A stretch of DNA of 64,000 nucleotides from Ceratobasidium sp. AG-K (taxonomy: Eukaryota > Basidiomycota > Agaricomycetes > Cantharellales > Ceratobasidiaceae), in contig JAWNGF010000015.1 of the NCBI GenBank assembly GCA_037039685.1, positions 263,001 to 327,000 on the forward strand. Reading direction: 5' to 3'. Position numbers and translations under genes: made by a program. Numbering within the stretch: position 1 is the stretch's first letter; every line of letters begins with the position of its first letter. Positions 23,855 to 35,940 of this stretch are shown in pieces. The notes below the pieces were generated by a model. It was not told where the DNA came from and made no database searches. It saw only the letters and a program-made list of their open reading frames with translations.

Positions 23855-26800
23855 ATGAGTTCCAACGAGGTATGATTCAGTGTTCGGTATTTATTGAGTT
23901 AACTTCACGAGTTTCTCGCTTGGGCTTCGAATTAGAATCACCGTGGTGCTCAGGAGGGCGAGAGAATCATCCGAAGAATAAACCTATGCGATGAAAAAGT
24001 AGTCCCCGAATCTTCAGAAAACAGCAAGGTAAGTTTCGCTAGAGCATGCCGATAGTATTTGCATCTCATGTCGGACATTGCTTTGCGGAACCAAATCAAG
24101 ATCCCAACCATAACTCAAAACCCGGCTCAACAAGGCTTTCGTACCAGCCCTTATTCTGCCTATCGCTCAGATCCTCTAGCCGCGGACGCGCCAGGAGACG
24201 AGTTACTACCCGAGGCAGCCGTATGGACGATTTATAAGAAAGAAGCAACAGAATACGACAACGAACTGGTCAAAGGCCGCGATGAGAACCTTAATACGAT
24301 GCTTCTATTTGTGGGTCGCTTACTATTTGGCCTGTTGGTTAACTGTAACTTTTTCTTCATAATTAGGCCGCGCTGTTCTCTGCGATCCTAACAGCCTTTC
24401 TGATCGAGTCCACGAGTTTGCTCCAGGAGGATCACGCAGAGACATCAGCAGCGCTTCTATTGCTCCTTGTACAGTCTGACCTCGGAGCAACAAATTCGTC
24501 AAGCACACTACCTGGTTCTGTATCGTTTACCCCAGAGTCGTCCGCCCGCTGGGTCAACGGGCTTTGGTTTGCCGCCTTTAGCTTATCACTTGCTGCCACG
24601 TTACTCGCCATGCTCGCAAAGGAGTGGCTTGATGCGTTTACCACCTCTCACAAACGTGCACCACACGCATATGCCATCTCTCGACAGGCGCGTCTGGATG
24701 GTTTCGAGGCATGGGGTGCACCCCACATCATGGACCTGCTCCCGACGCTACTCCACCTTTCGTTGCTACTGTTTGCGCTTGGACTTGTGGTGTACCTCTG
24801 GCGCCTTGACCAGGCTATCGCGATTATGCTATCGTTCATCATCAGTCTTACATGCTTACTATACCTGGGCACCGTCGTGTGTGGTGCGGTGTATCAATAC
24901 TGTCCATTTATCACTCGATTATCCAGGTACCTTCAGCTTATCATCCAGACCACCCTTCATGTAATTGGCAAGGATTGCGACGAGGAGCACCTACGCCAAG
25001 ACAATCCATCTCCCAATGGAGAGCTCACAGCCGCCGACATACGCGCACTTGCATGGCTTGCTGGACACGCGCGTGACCAAGAGAGTGGTGACAGTGCATA
25101 CCAAGCGCTAGCTGGACTTAGTAAACGAAAGGCGCAACGGCTAGTGCCTGCACGCAAAACCAAACAAGAACGCCAAAAGCTGCTGGTGGAGGCACGCGAA
25201 GTCGCTCATTTTCTGAGGGACTATGCTGCCCGTTTTCGGTCGACGTTAACCGAGTCTCCCCAGGAACTGGCAAAATGCAGAGGAGAGAACATTATACGGT
25301 ACGCAAAGGCGCTTCCTGGGATTGTAAACTGCGTGGATACCTTCTTGGGTGATCTTGACCCAGTACTGGATCAACAAGGGTGCAATCATTCTTCGATCCA
25401 ACTAGAACATCCAGTTAGTCACGTCGATTCGTACTCTTGCCTTTCGACTACTAACGAGCCATATTTATGGCGTGCTTGTAGGTTGATCGTGTCATGGATT
25501 TGATATTGAAAGTTGTGGACAAAATTTGGAGTGGCCAATGCGAGCTCAGTGCGTCTACCTACGCCGCTGTTGCAGCTTCCGAGCTTAGATACATTGTGGC
25601 GATGGTCAAAAACGAGATGCCAGACAACTCTTCAGAGTCATCAGCTTTGAGCCAAAGGCCTGCCACAAGTAACGCATCTCGGGTCATTGGCATCAATAAA
25701 CGACGTGACATTTCAGCTGCGCAGCTTTGGGCTCGGTACTATGCGACACTTGGATGCGCAGCATATCTAATCGATTTACACCTGGAATCAGACCGGAGGG
25801 ATTACTCAATGAAACCACGCGCCTTGCTAGACCTTCTGGAAGGAATTGCAACCACTACAGCCTTCATGTTGAGACAGTCTACCCTCTACTCTCGATCCTC
25901 ATGCGACAATAATATAAGGTATACCACGTTAGTTGACCTCAACTCAGATAACTCCCGCGGGAGCGGCCTAGCTGACGCGGGGTCGTGCCTCATTCAGTTA
26001 CTCGAAAAATTGCTTGCACTGAGCTCTGATCTGGACTTGCCTTTGGATGTGCAAGATGCTTTCGCTTGGGCAATGTACACCATTTCAGTGCTAAACGGGC
26101 AAGATGCAGTGTGGTCGAATGACTTGTTTTTTTGGGGGCTTGACTCGCTCCAGGGACAGAGAGCAGTTGCCAAAGCAGTGGCGAATCTGGCGTTCTCCTT
26201 AGCAGCAAGCAATCCATCGTCTTGGCTGCTTGGGAAGGCTCTGAGCTCTCTCTTACGTGTCATCAAGAACATGGACTCTAGTTCTTCTGGAGAAATCCCA
26301 GGAATCCTGCGGCATGAGTTAGTTTCAATGATACAACTGGGAAAAAAGTCAATGAGCTCCTGGTCTGAAGACGCCAGGGGTTCCCTGAGCCGTGTACTGG
26401 TGGTTGAACTCCCTGACCATTCCATCACGCCACACAAAACCAAAACTGTTTTGGCGGAGGTATTCAATGACCGTGTCAGGAGTCATTACTCTGATTCAGA
26501 CTTCCAGACATCAGTCTCCTGGCTCCTGAGTATCATGCAGCAAACGCCCAACTGCCTATCTGAGGTCAAGACACTCCTCTCCGAGTTGATTGAACTCCTC
26601 AATGAATTTGACGGAATCATCACCGGCGGGTCTTACGGGTCGGGATTGGCTGTAGATAATCCCTATCTCAACTTTTTTACTGAAACTCCTGGCTTCTACA
26701 AACTCGCACAAGTGGGGCAACATGCTGACTACATACCGCCGGTGGCGCAAACCATTATACGACTCTGCATCAACTCTCATTTCCAACAAGTCAGGGCAAA

Positions 26801-27380
26801 AAACATTCGGGAAATTCTGATGGCAAAGTTTCAGAGGGTTCAGATGTATGATACACTCTATTACAACGAGGGCCGGCAACTATTTCGGGAATATAGAGCT
26901 AGCCCCCTTGTTCCGCACCCGCCAACAATTTCCCCACTTGCCCTACCAGGGTTTCTAGATGCTCTAACACTCGCGCTAGACTACATCCAGTCCGGGCAAC
27001 TAGAAGAACCTACAGAGGTTCCTGGATTTGCCGAATGCGCCATGAAGCTTCTCAACGTCAGCCTCATCGCATCCTGTGGTGAGATCAATAGTGACTGTGG
27101 CATCAAGGCCGGAGAAGTAGCAAGAAGACTTTGCGAAAACGGTGCTCCAAGGTTGGAGATTGAGGCGGCCGGTGTGATAGCCCAGTATGGCCAGTACTGC
27201 GAGTTGCCGATGCAAACCGACAAAGAAATTGCGATTCTCGAGGATCTCGGGTAAGTCGTTAGCCTCGATTTTTGTCTTTAGCGATATGCTGACACCAATA
27301 ATCCAACTACTTATCGTTTCGATAGTATTTCCCGTACGAACGATGAGCTGAACTCGCTCCAAGCGCCAACACCCGAATAA
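23855..27380 (+). CDS. DUF6535 multi-pass membrane protein, copy 1 (intact)
   Basis: Exons 23855-23869, 23936-24028, 24101-24310, 24367-25413, 25482-27250 and 27326-27380 join without a break into 1062 residues. The N-terminal region carries the DUF6535 signature: RSDPLAAD, VWTIYKKEATEYDNELV, then TM1 (ALFSAILTAFLIEST), TM2 (WFAAFSLSLAATLLAML) leading into KEWLDAF, the conserved RQARLDGFEAW, TM3 (LLHLSLLLFALGLVVYLW) and TM4 (IMLSFIISLTCLLYLG). The C-terminal 650 residues are soluble, leucine-rich and helical, with ARM/HEAT-like spacing. Function is unknown; the family is greatly expanded in Rhizoctonia and relatives. The 5-codon first exon is supported by frame and by GT-AG ends only. This is the parent-like copy of the two damaged copies downstream. 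Confidence 0.85.
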
Positions 27381-28922
27381 CCAGAAATCCATGCTCCACG
27401 GACTATGTGCCAGACGTGATTCGGTGGTATTGGGGGTGTTCTCGGAAAAAAATTCAGATGCTTGTAATGTTTGGGAAATGATCGAATTGATTAGCACGAG
27501 TTTGTATTACGGCGGGCGCAGTCAATAGTATACGTGATATATCTAACTGGGGTTTGGAAAGCGCAGAGGATGCGCTAGCAACAGGAAAGACCGGATAGGC
27601 TTCCCAAGCGACTTGGCTATTTGGAGTCCTCGCTTTCTTTATCGCGGATATTGAATCCCAAGGGGCGTCGACCGTAGCTTGTTACGAATACTGCGCGTTA
27701 CTGTAAGATGGAAATAGTAACGAGTCCCGAAAATATGGATGGGTAACGGGTAGCCCCAGGGTTGAGGGTCTCTGACGAGGCAGTCGACCGTGTAAGATAT
27801 TAAGACCTGCACGGTATGGAAACAGTTGACCCACTCACGATAATCCTACGACAATTTCGCGGATCCATCAGGGAATTGGATAGTCGCCTATTATCTCAAA
27901 TTATGTTATACCAGATCTTGAACTTCCTTCCAGAGTTGAAGGCTTGCGAAACTTCTAGATAGGAGCACTTCAGTTTGAATATAGAGTTCGTCGGACCCCA
28001 CTCGTCTCGAAACTAAGTGCTCCCACGATGCCGGGATGCCTGCATGGAGAGATCGCTGAGGATAACGACTACGTGTTACAATGAGAGCGCATACCATGAG
28101 TGGACAAAGCTTCGAACGGAACTATCGCTACCGCGCCCTCGTCGAAGAATTCCGCCTTGGACAAGGGAAGTTCGGGTAAAGTCGCAATCCCGTACCCGCC
28201 TGTCACGTTTCGGTCCGAGGCGTGGTATCATTGCGTCTACGGGCTAGAGGTTATCCGACTTTTCGGGATTCGGGACATTGCAATCTTTATGCAGCCAAGA
28301 GACATGTCGGACTGGTGGCAAAGTCATAGTGGAAGGTATTGGGCTTCTCGCAGAGATGTCATTCCACAATTTTGGAAAAGTGTTCCAGAGTGGGATCGGT
28401 GGCACGTCGCAAGGTTCGAGAGGGCTAGCGACGGCTGGTCAAGCTAGTGTTATTGACGAAGCCCCGGTTACTGTACAGTAGTCACTTACATGGTAGGGTT
28501 ACACATTCACAAACGACGGGCGGGTACCAGATATCCAACAAGGTGGAAGTCAATGCAAGCGACGCGTGTTGAATATTTCCAGGATATCTGAACGGCCGTG
28601 CCTGGTCCTAGCAGCGCCCAGCTGGTGTGGTGCAAGCTGGGCCCGGGGCGGCCAACGTCCAAACGCCTTTTCGTCCCCGATATCGAGAAACAAGTCAGGT
28701 CAGATCGCCTCGCCTCATTCGGTGCCGACCATCACTCGACTCAGAGCCCCCACGATGCAGCGAAGTTGGCGTGGCCGGGATTTGTGACCCAACTGATGAT
28801 GGCTTAAATGGACTTGGTAATGAAAATTCATTAGCATGCACATTATATATCTTAAATGTAGCTCGTTACTCACCGTTGTACAATCGGCACTCGACGTGCT
28901 CAAACTATGAGCCTGTGAACAG
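27381..28922. other. Intergenic, 3' flank of DUF6535 copy 1
   Basis: The segment 27400-27800 is strongly similar to 34260-34690, the flank behind the third DUF6535 copy. An open frame at 28100-28447 (115 codons) has no recognised motif. No other gene is seen. Confidence 0.6.
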
Positions 28923-29560
28923 TCACACATATGGGGGGGAGGGGTTAGTGGCAGGGAGATCCAAATGGAGCGGCCTCCTGGGGTGCTCCGGGTAGCCCAA
29001 TTGCGATGCGACCGAGACCGAGCATGCTTGAGCTAACCTCGGCGATGAGGTCGCCCCCAGGTCTCCTGTAGCCCCAGACGCTTCGTTTCGAGCCAATTTT
29101 GCGGTTTCGCATAAGCTGGGGAGGAAGGAGAGCGACAGCAGCCTCGTTTCGGGTTCAATTGGCGCTAGCACTCCAGGTTCATCTACAAACACAGAGCCAA
29201 TTTCGAAGCTTCGTATAAGCTGGGGAGAGAGGAAAGAGATAGTATACCTGCGTAGGGATATATTGGCCGGAGTAGTAGGTGACGAGTTGATCGATAGCGT
29301 TCAAGTTGAGTCCCACGCGGGCACCCTGCGCACAGTTTGTGGTCGAGTCAGCGCAACAATTGTGTGTTTTTTGTAGTAATAACAGCTGTCAAGGACAGAC
29401 CGGAGGCGCCATCCAAGTCAATAGTGTGTGACTTTGAGTTTGTACCCGCTACAATACGACCTGCCCCGGTGACGTTTGGGTCGACGTACTTGTCAGGTCC
29501 ATCACGCCAACGCTTACTTCAGCCTGGCGCTTATTCGGACCGACCTCCGCCAAGGCAGCC
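28923..29560 (-). pseudogene. Truncated, decayed copy of the SSK1 5' end
   Basis: A minus-strand frame (28923-29192) reads SPGDLGAT-like GATGDLGATSSPRLA, then VASQLGYPEHPRRP, matching GDLGATPLPRLA and VASQLGHLKHPRRP of SSK1 at about 22300. Homology continues upstream past the place of the SSK1 start codon (lost here) into the promoter (29450-29560 against 22690-22810). The receiver domain is absent, so it cannot be functional. It lies in the same position relative to DUF6535 copy 2 as SSK1 does to copy 1, which makes it a relic of a tandem segmental duplication. Confidence 0.8.
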
Positions 29561-29851
29561 CATGTCGGTCAAATAGCACTGATCGCAAATTGTTGTGTGA
29601 GATCGGCGCCAAAGCAATGAGCTGTGTGAACACGTCGTGGCTATGCTGGCATCTCCTTCTTCGACTTGACTCCACCCACCACATCCTTGCCACGAGCGTG
29701 TGAAGGGAGCAATACGAATTATAGCCCCGCAAGCTCAAACTAGGTACAAGTATCCATTTGAGCATTTTCAAGTCGATCGCGTTCTCACATCAACTCTAGT
29801 TTCCACCTCCAACTCGCGCATCGTCAACCACTTTAGTAACCAACCTGAAGC

Positions 29852-32800
29852 ATGGCGACCCGGATAGAAAGAACGATGAAGTTCTGCGATAAAGACCCTA
29901 TCTCAGAGTCTCTGGGTACCGAAAAGGCGAGTGGCCTTCGTCACCGTTTCATCAATCATTCGCATCTGACCGAAGACCATTATTGCATTGACTGTAGATT
30001 GGGCAGGCTACTAAGAATGTGCCACAAAAACCCACATCGTTGGGCCCTTACTATCCATCCTACCGTTCGGACCCTCTAGCCGCAGACAGGCCAGGGGAGG
30101 AGCTATTACCCGAGGCATCTGTGTGGCAGATATACAAGAAGGAAGCAAACGACTACGACAACGAGCTCGTGAAAGGTCATAACGAGAACCTGGATACTAT
30201 GCTTATATTTGTATGCCGCTCATATTTTCCGAGTTCGCTTATCGACGCTCATCTCCTCAGGCCGCCTTGTTTTCCGCGGTCCTTGCGGCGTTTTTGGTGG
30301 AGTCAATGAGCCGCCTCGAAGAGGATCCGACAGAAACGTCGGCAGCGCTTCTCTTGATTCTTGTCAAGTCTCAGCTCGGAGCCGCCAATGTATCAAATGC
30401 ACAAATGGATGATCTATCATTTGTGCCAAAACCATCCACTCGTTGGGTCAATGGCTTGTGGCTCGTGGCCCTAGCGTTATCTCTCTCCGCTGCATCGCTC
30501 GCCATGCTCTCCAAGGAGTGGCTCGACTCGTTTACCGCCTCCCATAAACGTGCCCCCCACGCATTTGCCGTCACTCGACAAGCCCGTCTGGACGGGTTCG
30601 AGGCATGGTATGCGCCACGTATCATCGACCTAGTCCCGACAATCTTGCATCTTTCCCTACTTCTCTTTGCGCTTGGACTTGTGATATACCTCTGGCACAT
30701 AGACCGGGTAATCGCAATGGTACTGTCAGCGATCATAGGTCTCACATCATCGATGTACCTGGGAACTACTATACGTGGAGCATACTTTGAGCTCTGTCCG
30801 TTTGTTACCCACCTATCGCGGTATCTTCAGGCCGGCTTCCACCTGAAAAACAAGTTCGGCGACGGCAGCTTGGACGAAGAGCAGCCGCTGTTTGGCGAAG
30901 ATAATTCTACAACCACTGCTGACGTACGAGCACTTTCATGGCTAGCGAAAAACGGGCGCGATGAAGAGAGTAGCAAAAGTGCTTATCAAGCGTTAGCCGG
31001 ACTCCGTAAACGACCCATGAGGGGCCCACCTCCGCACGAAAGCAAACTGGAATACAAGAAATGGTTGCGAGAACAACGTAACACCTCTAGGTTCTTGAGG
31101 GATTGTAGCCTTAATTTCAAGTCTACACTAGTCAGGTCCCCTCGGCAGCTGGCTAAGTGCAAGGGAGAGAACGTCATCCGTTACGCTCGAGCGCTGCCTG
31201 AGATAGCCAGTTACATGGTTAATTTCACAAACAAATGGCATGATTTACTGAGTACACAATGGGGTAGCCGTGATCAGATAAAACTAGCGGATACGGTCAG
31301 TTTGACGTCTTCAGGGGGCTTATTCTGAAAACTAATCAGTCATTACGAAATATTTAGGCCAATGAAACCTTGACTTTGATATTTGGTACCTTGGATATGC
31401 TCTGGACTGGGGAGTGTGCTCTTAATGCAAATACGTATGCGTACATCATAGCTGCTGAGCTCAGGATAATCCAAGAAGCTTTGACAAACACAAATCTCAA
31501 TCCCTCACCCGACTCGCAACCAGCCTTGCATCAAGTAGCTAGAGAAAGCTCCCGTGTTCGCATCGACATGAGTTCTACCAGCCAGACATTTATCCGATTC
31601 GATACTGCTGAGGTTTCGTCTCGTTATGCAGCATCGCTTGGCCACGCTATCTTCCTGATTTATGGTCACGTCAATTCGGTATGGGGTGGATTGTTGGATA
31701 ACCGAGCGCTGTACGAGCTCCTTGAAACGATGGAAACCACTACGATGTCCTTGCTGCGACTACCTCCTCCCTATTTACAGTCCCTATACGACACGGGTGT
31801 TTTCCATTCCGTTAGTTGCCAAACTGGTGGCACGAGCTTTCGGTCTATATCTGGAGATGGATTGACCACATTACTTGAACTCACCTCGATGCCCCATCTA
31901 AATTTACCTTCAGAGGTCATTCGTGCATCCGCTCGTGCATTGTACGCATTTGGATTGCTCCATAAACGAGGTTTGAAGGACCTAAGCCGCTCGACACTGA
32001 ACTATGGCAAGCTGAGAGATGTGGAAGTTTGGCCCAATTCTATAGAAGATCAGGTCAGCTCCATCGAGTGGGTTGTGCGGGTAGTGAGGCTCGCAATTTT
32101 GGATTATCATAGCTTGCATTTCATTGAAGCAAGTCTAAGCTCCCTTCTCCGGATGATTAAATCTACATGCTCTACTCTACCCAAAGAGCAGCAGATCAAT
32201 CTGGGGCGTGGTTTAGCGCCCTTGATCCCGCTGGCAGAGGAAACGATGAATGGCTGGTCGCAGCATGCCAAAGGCTCTTTAATCAAAATACTTGCACACA
32301 CTATTCCCAATTACCAGTTTTGGAGCCGTGAGTACGAAACGGTTCAACTCAAAAGTGTTCAAGCTCTCTTGAGCATCATCCAATAGACACCTGACCACGC
32401 TGCCGAAGTTGCTCTCCTCCTAGAGGACCTAGGGGAGCAATTCGATCAGTTTGGTGGAACCACTGCTTCCATCAGCGCTGAGATAACTGGTGCCGCTTTG
32501 GATAACCCTTACCTGAGGTATTTTGCTGCCGATCATGGCTTCAATCAACTAGCAAATATTGGAAGGAACACCGACTACGCACCATCAGTCGCCCGGACTA
32601 CTGTAAAGCTCTGTACTAGCTCCCATATGCAAAAGAAAAAGGCTATCGACCTTTGTGAACGGCTTCAGGCAAGGTCTGGGAGAGTTGACGAACGTGATAT
32701 ATCGCAGATGAAACCGGGGATGGATATTTTCGAAGAATATCCAGCTAGCCCTCTTGTCCCACATACACAGATTATCACATTGGTCGCACTGCCAGGATTT

Positions 32801-33139
32801 CTAGCCGCCATATCGATCGCCCTCGACCATATCCCGACAAATGAACCAGATGGAACGACCTGCGACCCATACTTCATAGCGTGCGCCATGAAGCTTCTCG
32901 ACGTCAGTCTAGTTGCTTCCTACGGCAATTTCGACGAAGCTTGTGGTATAAGGGCCGGCGAAGTCGCAAGAAGGCTCTGCCAATGTGGAGCACCGGAACT
33001 AGATGAACGAGCAGTGAATCTCATCGCTCAGTATGGCCAGTACTCCCAGTTACCAATACAAACAGAAGAGGAAATCGAAATCCTACTGGGAGAAAGGTGT
33101 GGCCTTGGCTTGATTGTAGCTGCCGGTCATGTATGCTGA
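29852..33139 (+). pseudogene. DUF6535 multi-pass membrane protein, copy 2, with one in-frame amber codon
   Basis: Exons 29852-29926, 30007-30210, 30261-31295 and 31358-33139. The same architecture as copy 1: RSDPLAADRPGEELLPEA, four TM segments (ALFSAVLAAFLVESM; LVALALSLSAASLAMLS before KEWLDSF; LHLSLLLFALGLVIYLW; IAMVLSAIIGLTSSMYLG) and the helical C-terminal part. In the C-terminal part TAG at 32384-32386 replaces the second Gln of the MQQTP motif of copy 1, and the frame is open on both sides. It also lacks copy 1's last small exon or ends differently (TGA at 33137-33139). The first intron (29927-30006) has a GC donor (GCGAGT) where copy 1 has GTAAGT. A single nonsense codon with otherwise full conservation suggests recent inactivation, or a product shortened to about 690 residues that keeps all TM segments. 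Confidence 0.8.
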
Positions 33140-33334
33140 TACAAGCGTGTCGATATCGATCACTTAGGTAGAATTTGTTTCTAAACCGGTAATACCCGAG
33201 CCCCGAGCCCCCAAACGTCTACTCTCAACTGAGCTTGGAGTGTATCGTGGGTGGCCTGCGCCATTCGAGCAGCAGAAATGTCTTGGTCGTATTTGACGCA
33301 CTCAATCTGTTTCTAGTTTATCCTGTCGAGCAAT

Positions 33335-33405
33335 AAACAAAAGCTTGGTTTACATTTTTGTACTACAACGGTTGGGAATAACAATGTATATGATACAATG
33401 AACTT
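33335..33405. repeat. 70-bp repeat shared with 35868-35940
   Basis: A block running from ACAAAAGCTTGGT to ATGTATATGATACAATGAAC is repeated with few changes at 35868-35940, just behind the OYE relic's stop codon. It marks the left border of the third DUF6535 copy and looks like a displaced piece of an OYE 3' UTR. Confidence 0.7.
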
Positions 33406-33409
33406 TTTT

Positions 33410-34370
33410 TTCAGGAACCAGTCTCATTGCTACTGAGTACCATTCAGCAAACACCCGGTTACCTATCTGAGATCACTGCCCTCCTTTTCGAGTTGATTAA
33501 GCGCTTCGATGAATTTGATGGATTTGTTTCTGACCAGTATTGCCGTTGCAAATGGGCTTTGGATCATCCCCACCTCACCTTTTTTTACCAACGCGTTAGG
33601 CTTCCACAAACTCACAAAAGTGGGGCAACATGCTGACTACATACCGTTGGTCGCGCAAACTGTCATACGACTCTGCATCAACTCCCATTTCCAGCAAACC
33701 AAGGCAATGAACCTTCCAGAACGCCTGATGTCAAGGTTTCAGTGGGTTGACTCTTGATTTAAACTACGATGAGGGCAATCAAATACTCAAGGAATATGAA
33801 GCTAGCCCCCTAGTTCCACATCCACAAACAATTTCCCCAATTTCTCTACCGGGGTTTCTAGATGCCGTAGCACTTGCATTAGACTACATCCGGTCAAACG
33901 AGCTGGAAGAGCCCACGGATGTTCCCAGTTTTGTCGAATACGCCATGAAACTGCTCAACGTTAGCCTAATTGCTTCCCATGGCGGGTTCGGTAACGGTTG
34001 TGGTCTCAATGCTGGAGAAGTAGCGAGAAGACTCTGCGAACACCGTGCCCCAAAGCTGGAGATTGGGGTCGCAGGTGTGATAGCCCATTATTGCGAGTCG
34101 CCGATGCAAACTGACGAAGAAATTGCGATTCTCGAGGATCAAAGGTAAGACATTAGTTTCGATTTCCGTCTTGAGCGATATGATGATAAAAACAATTCAA
34201 CCGTTCATCCTTTTGATAGTGTTTCTCATACGAACGACGAGCCGAGCCCCCTTCGAGGGCATACACTCGCGTAGCCATAAGGGCGCCGGGGCTTTACGGG
34301 TTATATATGTTAAACGTAATCTTGTGGGACTGGACATGCTCACGAAGAATCTCTTCCGATGGTTGTAATG
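33410..34370 (+). pseudogene. DUF6535 gene copy 3, 3' fragment with frameshifts
   Basis: Matches the last roughly 230 residues of copy 1: STIQQTPGYLSEI, KVGQHADYIPLVAQT, IRLCINSHFQQ, EYEASPLVPHPQTISP, LPGFLDAVALALDYI, MKLLNVSLIASHGG, GEVARRLCEHRAPKLEIG and EEIAILEDQ. The frame shifts near 33590 and again near 33745. No membrane segments remain. The downstream flank also matches that of copy 1, so the fragment came as a 3'-end duplication of about 1.3 kb. Confidence 0.85.
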
Positions 34371-34984
34371 TTTATGAACGATTGAATTGAGTAGGACAAG
34401 TTTGCGCTACAGTGGGCGCACTCACCGATACACATACCATACCCCACCGGCGTTCAGAAAGCGCAGAGAACGGGTCAACAACAGGACAGACCAAATAGCG
34501 TTCTCAGACGACTGAGTCACTTGGGGTATTTCTTTTCTTTGTCGTGGATATTGAAGCCTGAGGAACGCTGATCGTGAATTACTGCGAATCCTACGCGTTA
34601 CTGTAAGGTAGAACTAATTTGAGCACCGAAACAGCTGATGGGTAATGGGTAACCCCGAGGTTGAAGGTCCTCGATGGACTGGTCGACTGTACGCATACGG
34701 ATTTCGAATACGCGGGCGGGTTGCCTCCAATAAAAGATCACATCAACCGGCCCGTGATTCACTACAAATCACCTGTGACCTAACTCGTTTTTTTTTTTTT
34801 TGCTGCATAATAGTTCCCGGAGATACCTCAATCAATAACCACCCGAACTGGCGGAAGATTTCTCAGACTTGTGTTTTCCCAGGTATGTCAGCAGCGTCGG
34901 AATGCGCTGCTTCGAAATTAAGATAGGAACAAGGTCTGCCACACCCGGATTACTCAGTTTAAAATCAAATGCAATCGGCATCGG
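34371..34984. other. Duplicated 3' flank
   Basis: Continuation of the flank homologous to 27480-27800, up to about 34690. A poly-T run lies near 34788-34801. No gene is seen. Confidence 0.5.
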
Positions 34985-35860
<876 letters not shown>

Positions 35861-35867
35861 ATGTGGA

Positions 35868-35940
35868 CTAGACAAAAGCTTGGTGTATATCCTTGTACCA
35901 TAACAATTGGGGAATAATAATGTATATGCTACAACGAACG
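35868..35940. repeat. Second copy of the 70-bp repeat
   Basis: Pairs with 33335-33405. It starts 8 bp after the OYE stop codon, so it is probably the native 3' UTR position. Confidence 0.7.

Noticed and set aside
28100..28447. 115-codon open frame with Trp-rich stretch
   Set aside because: No family recognised, no exons joined on either side. Left as possible but unsupported.
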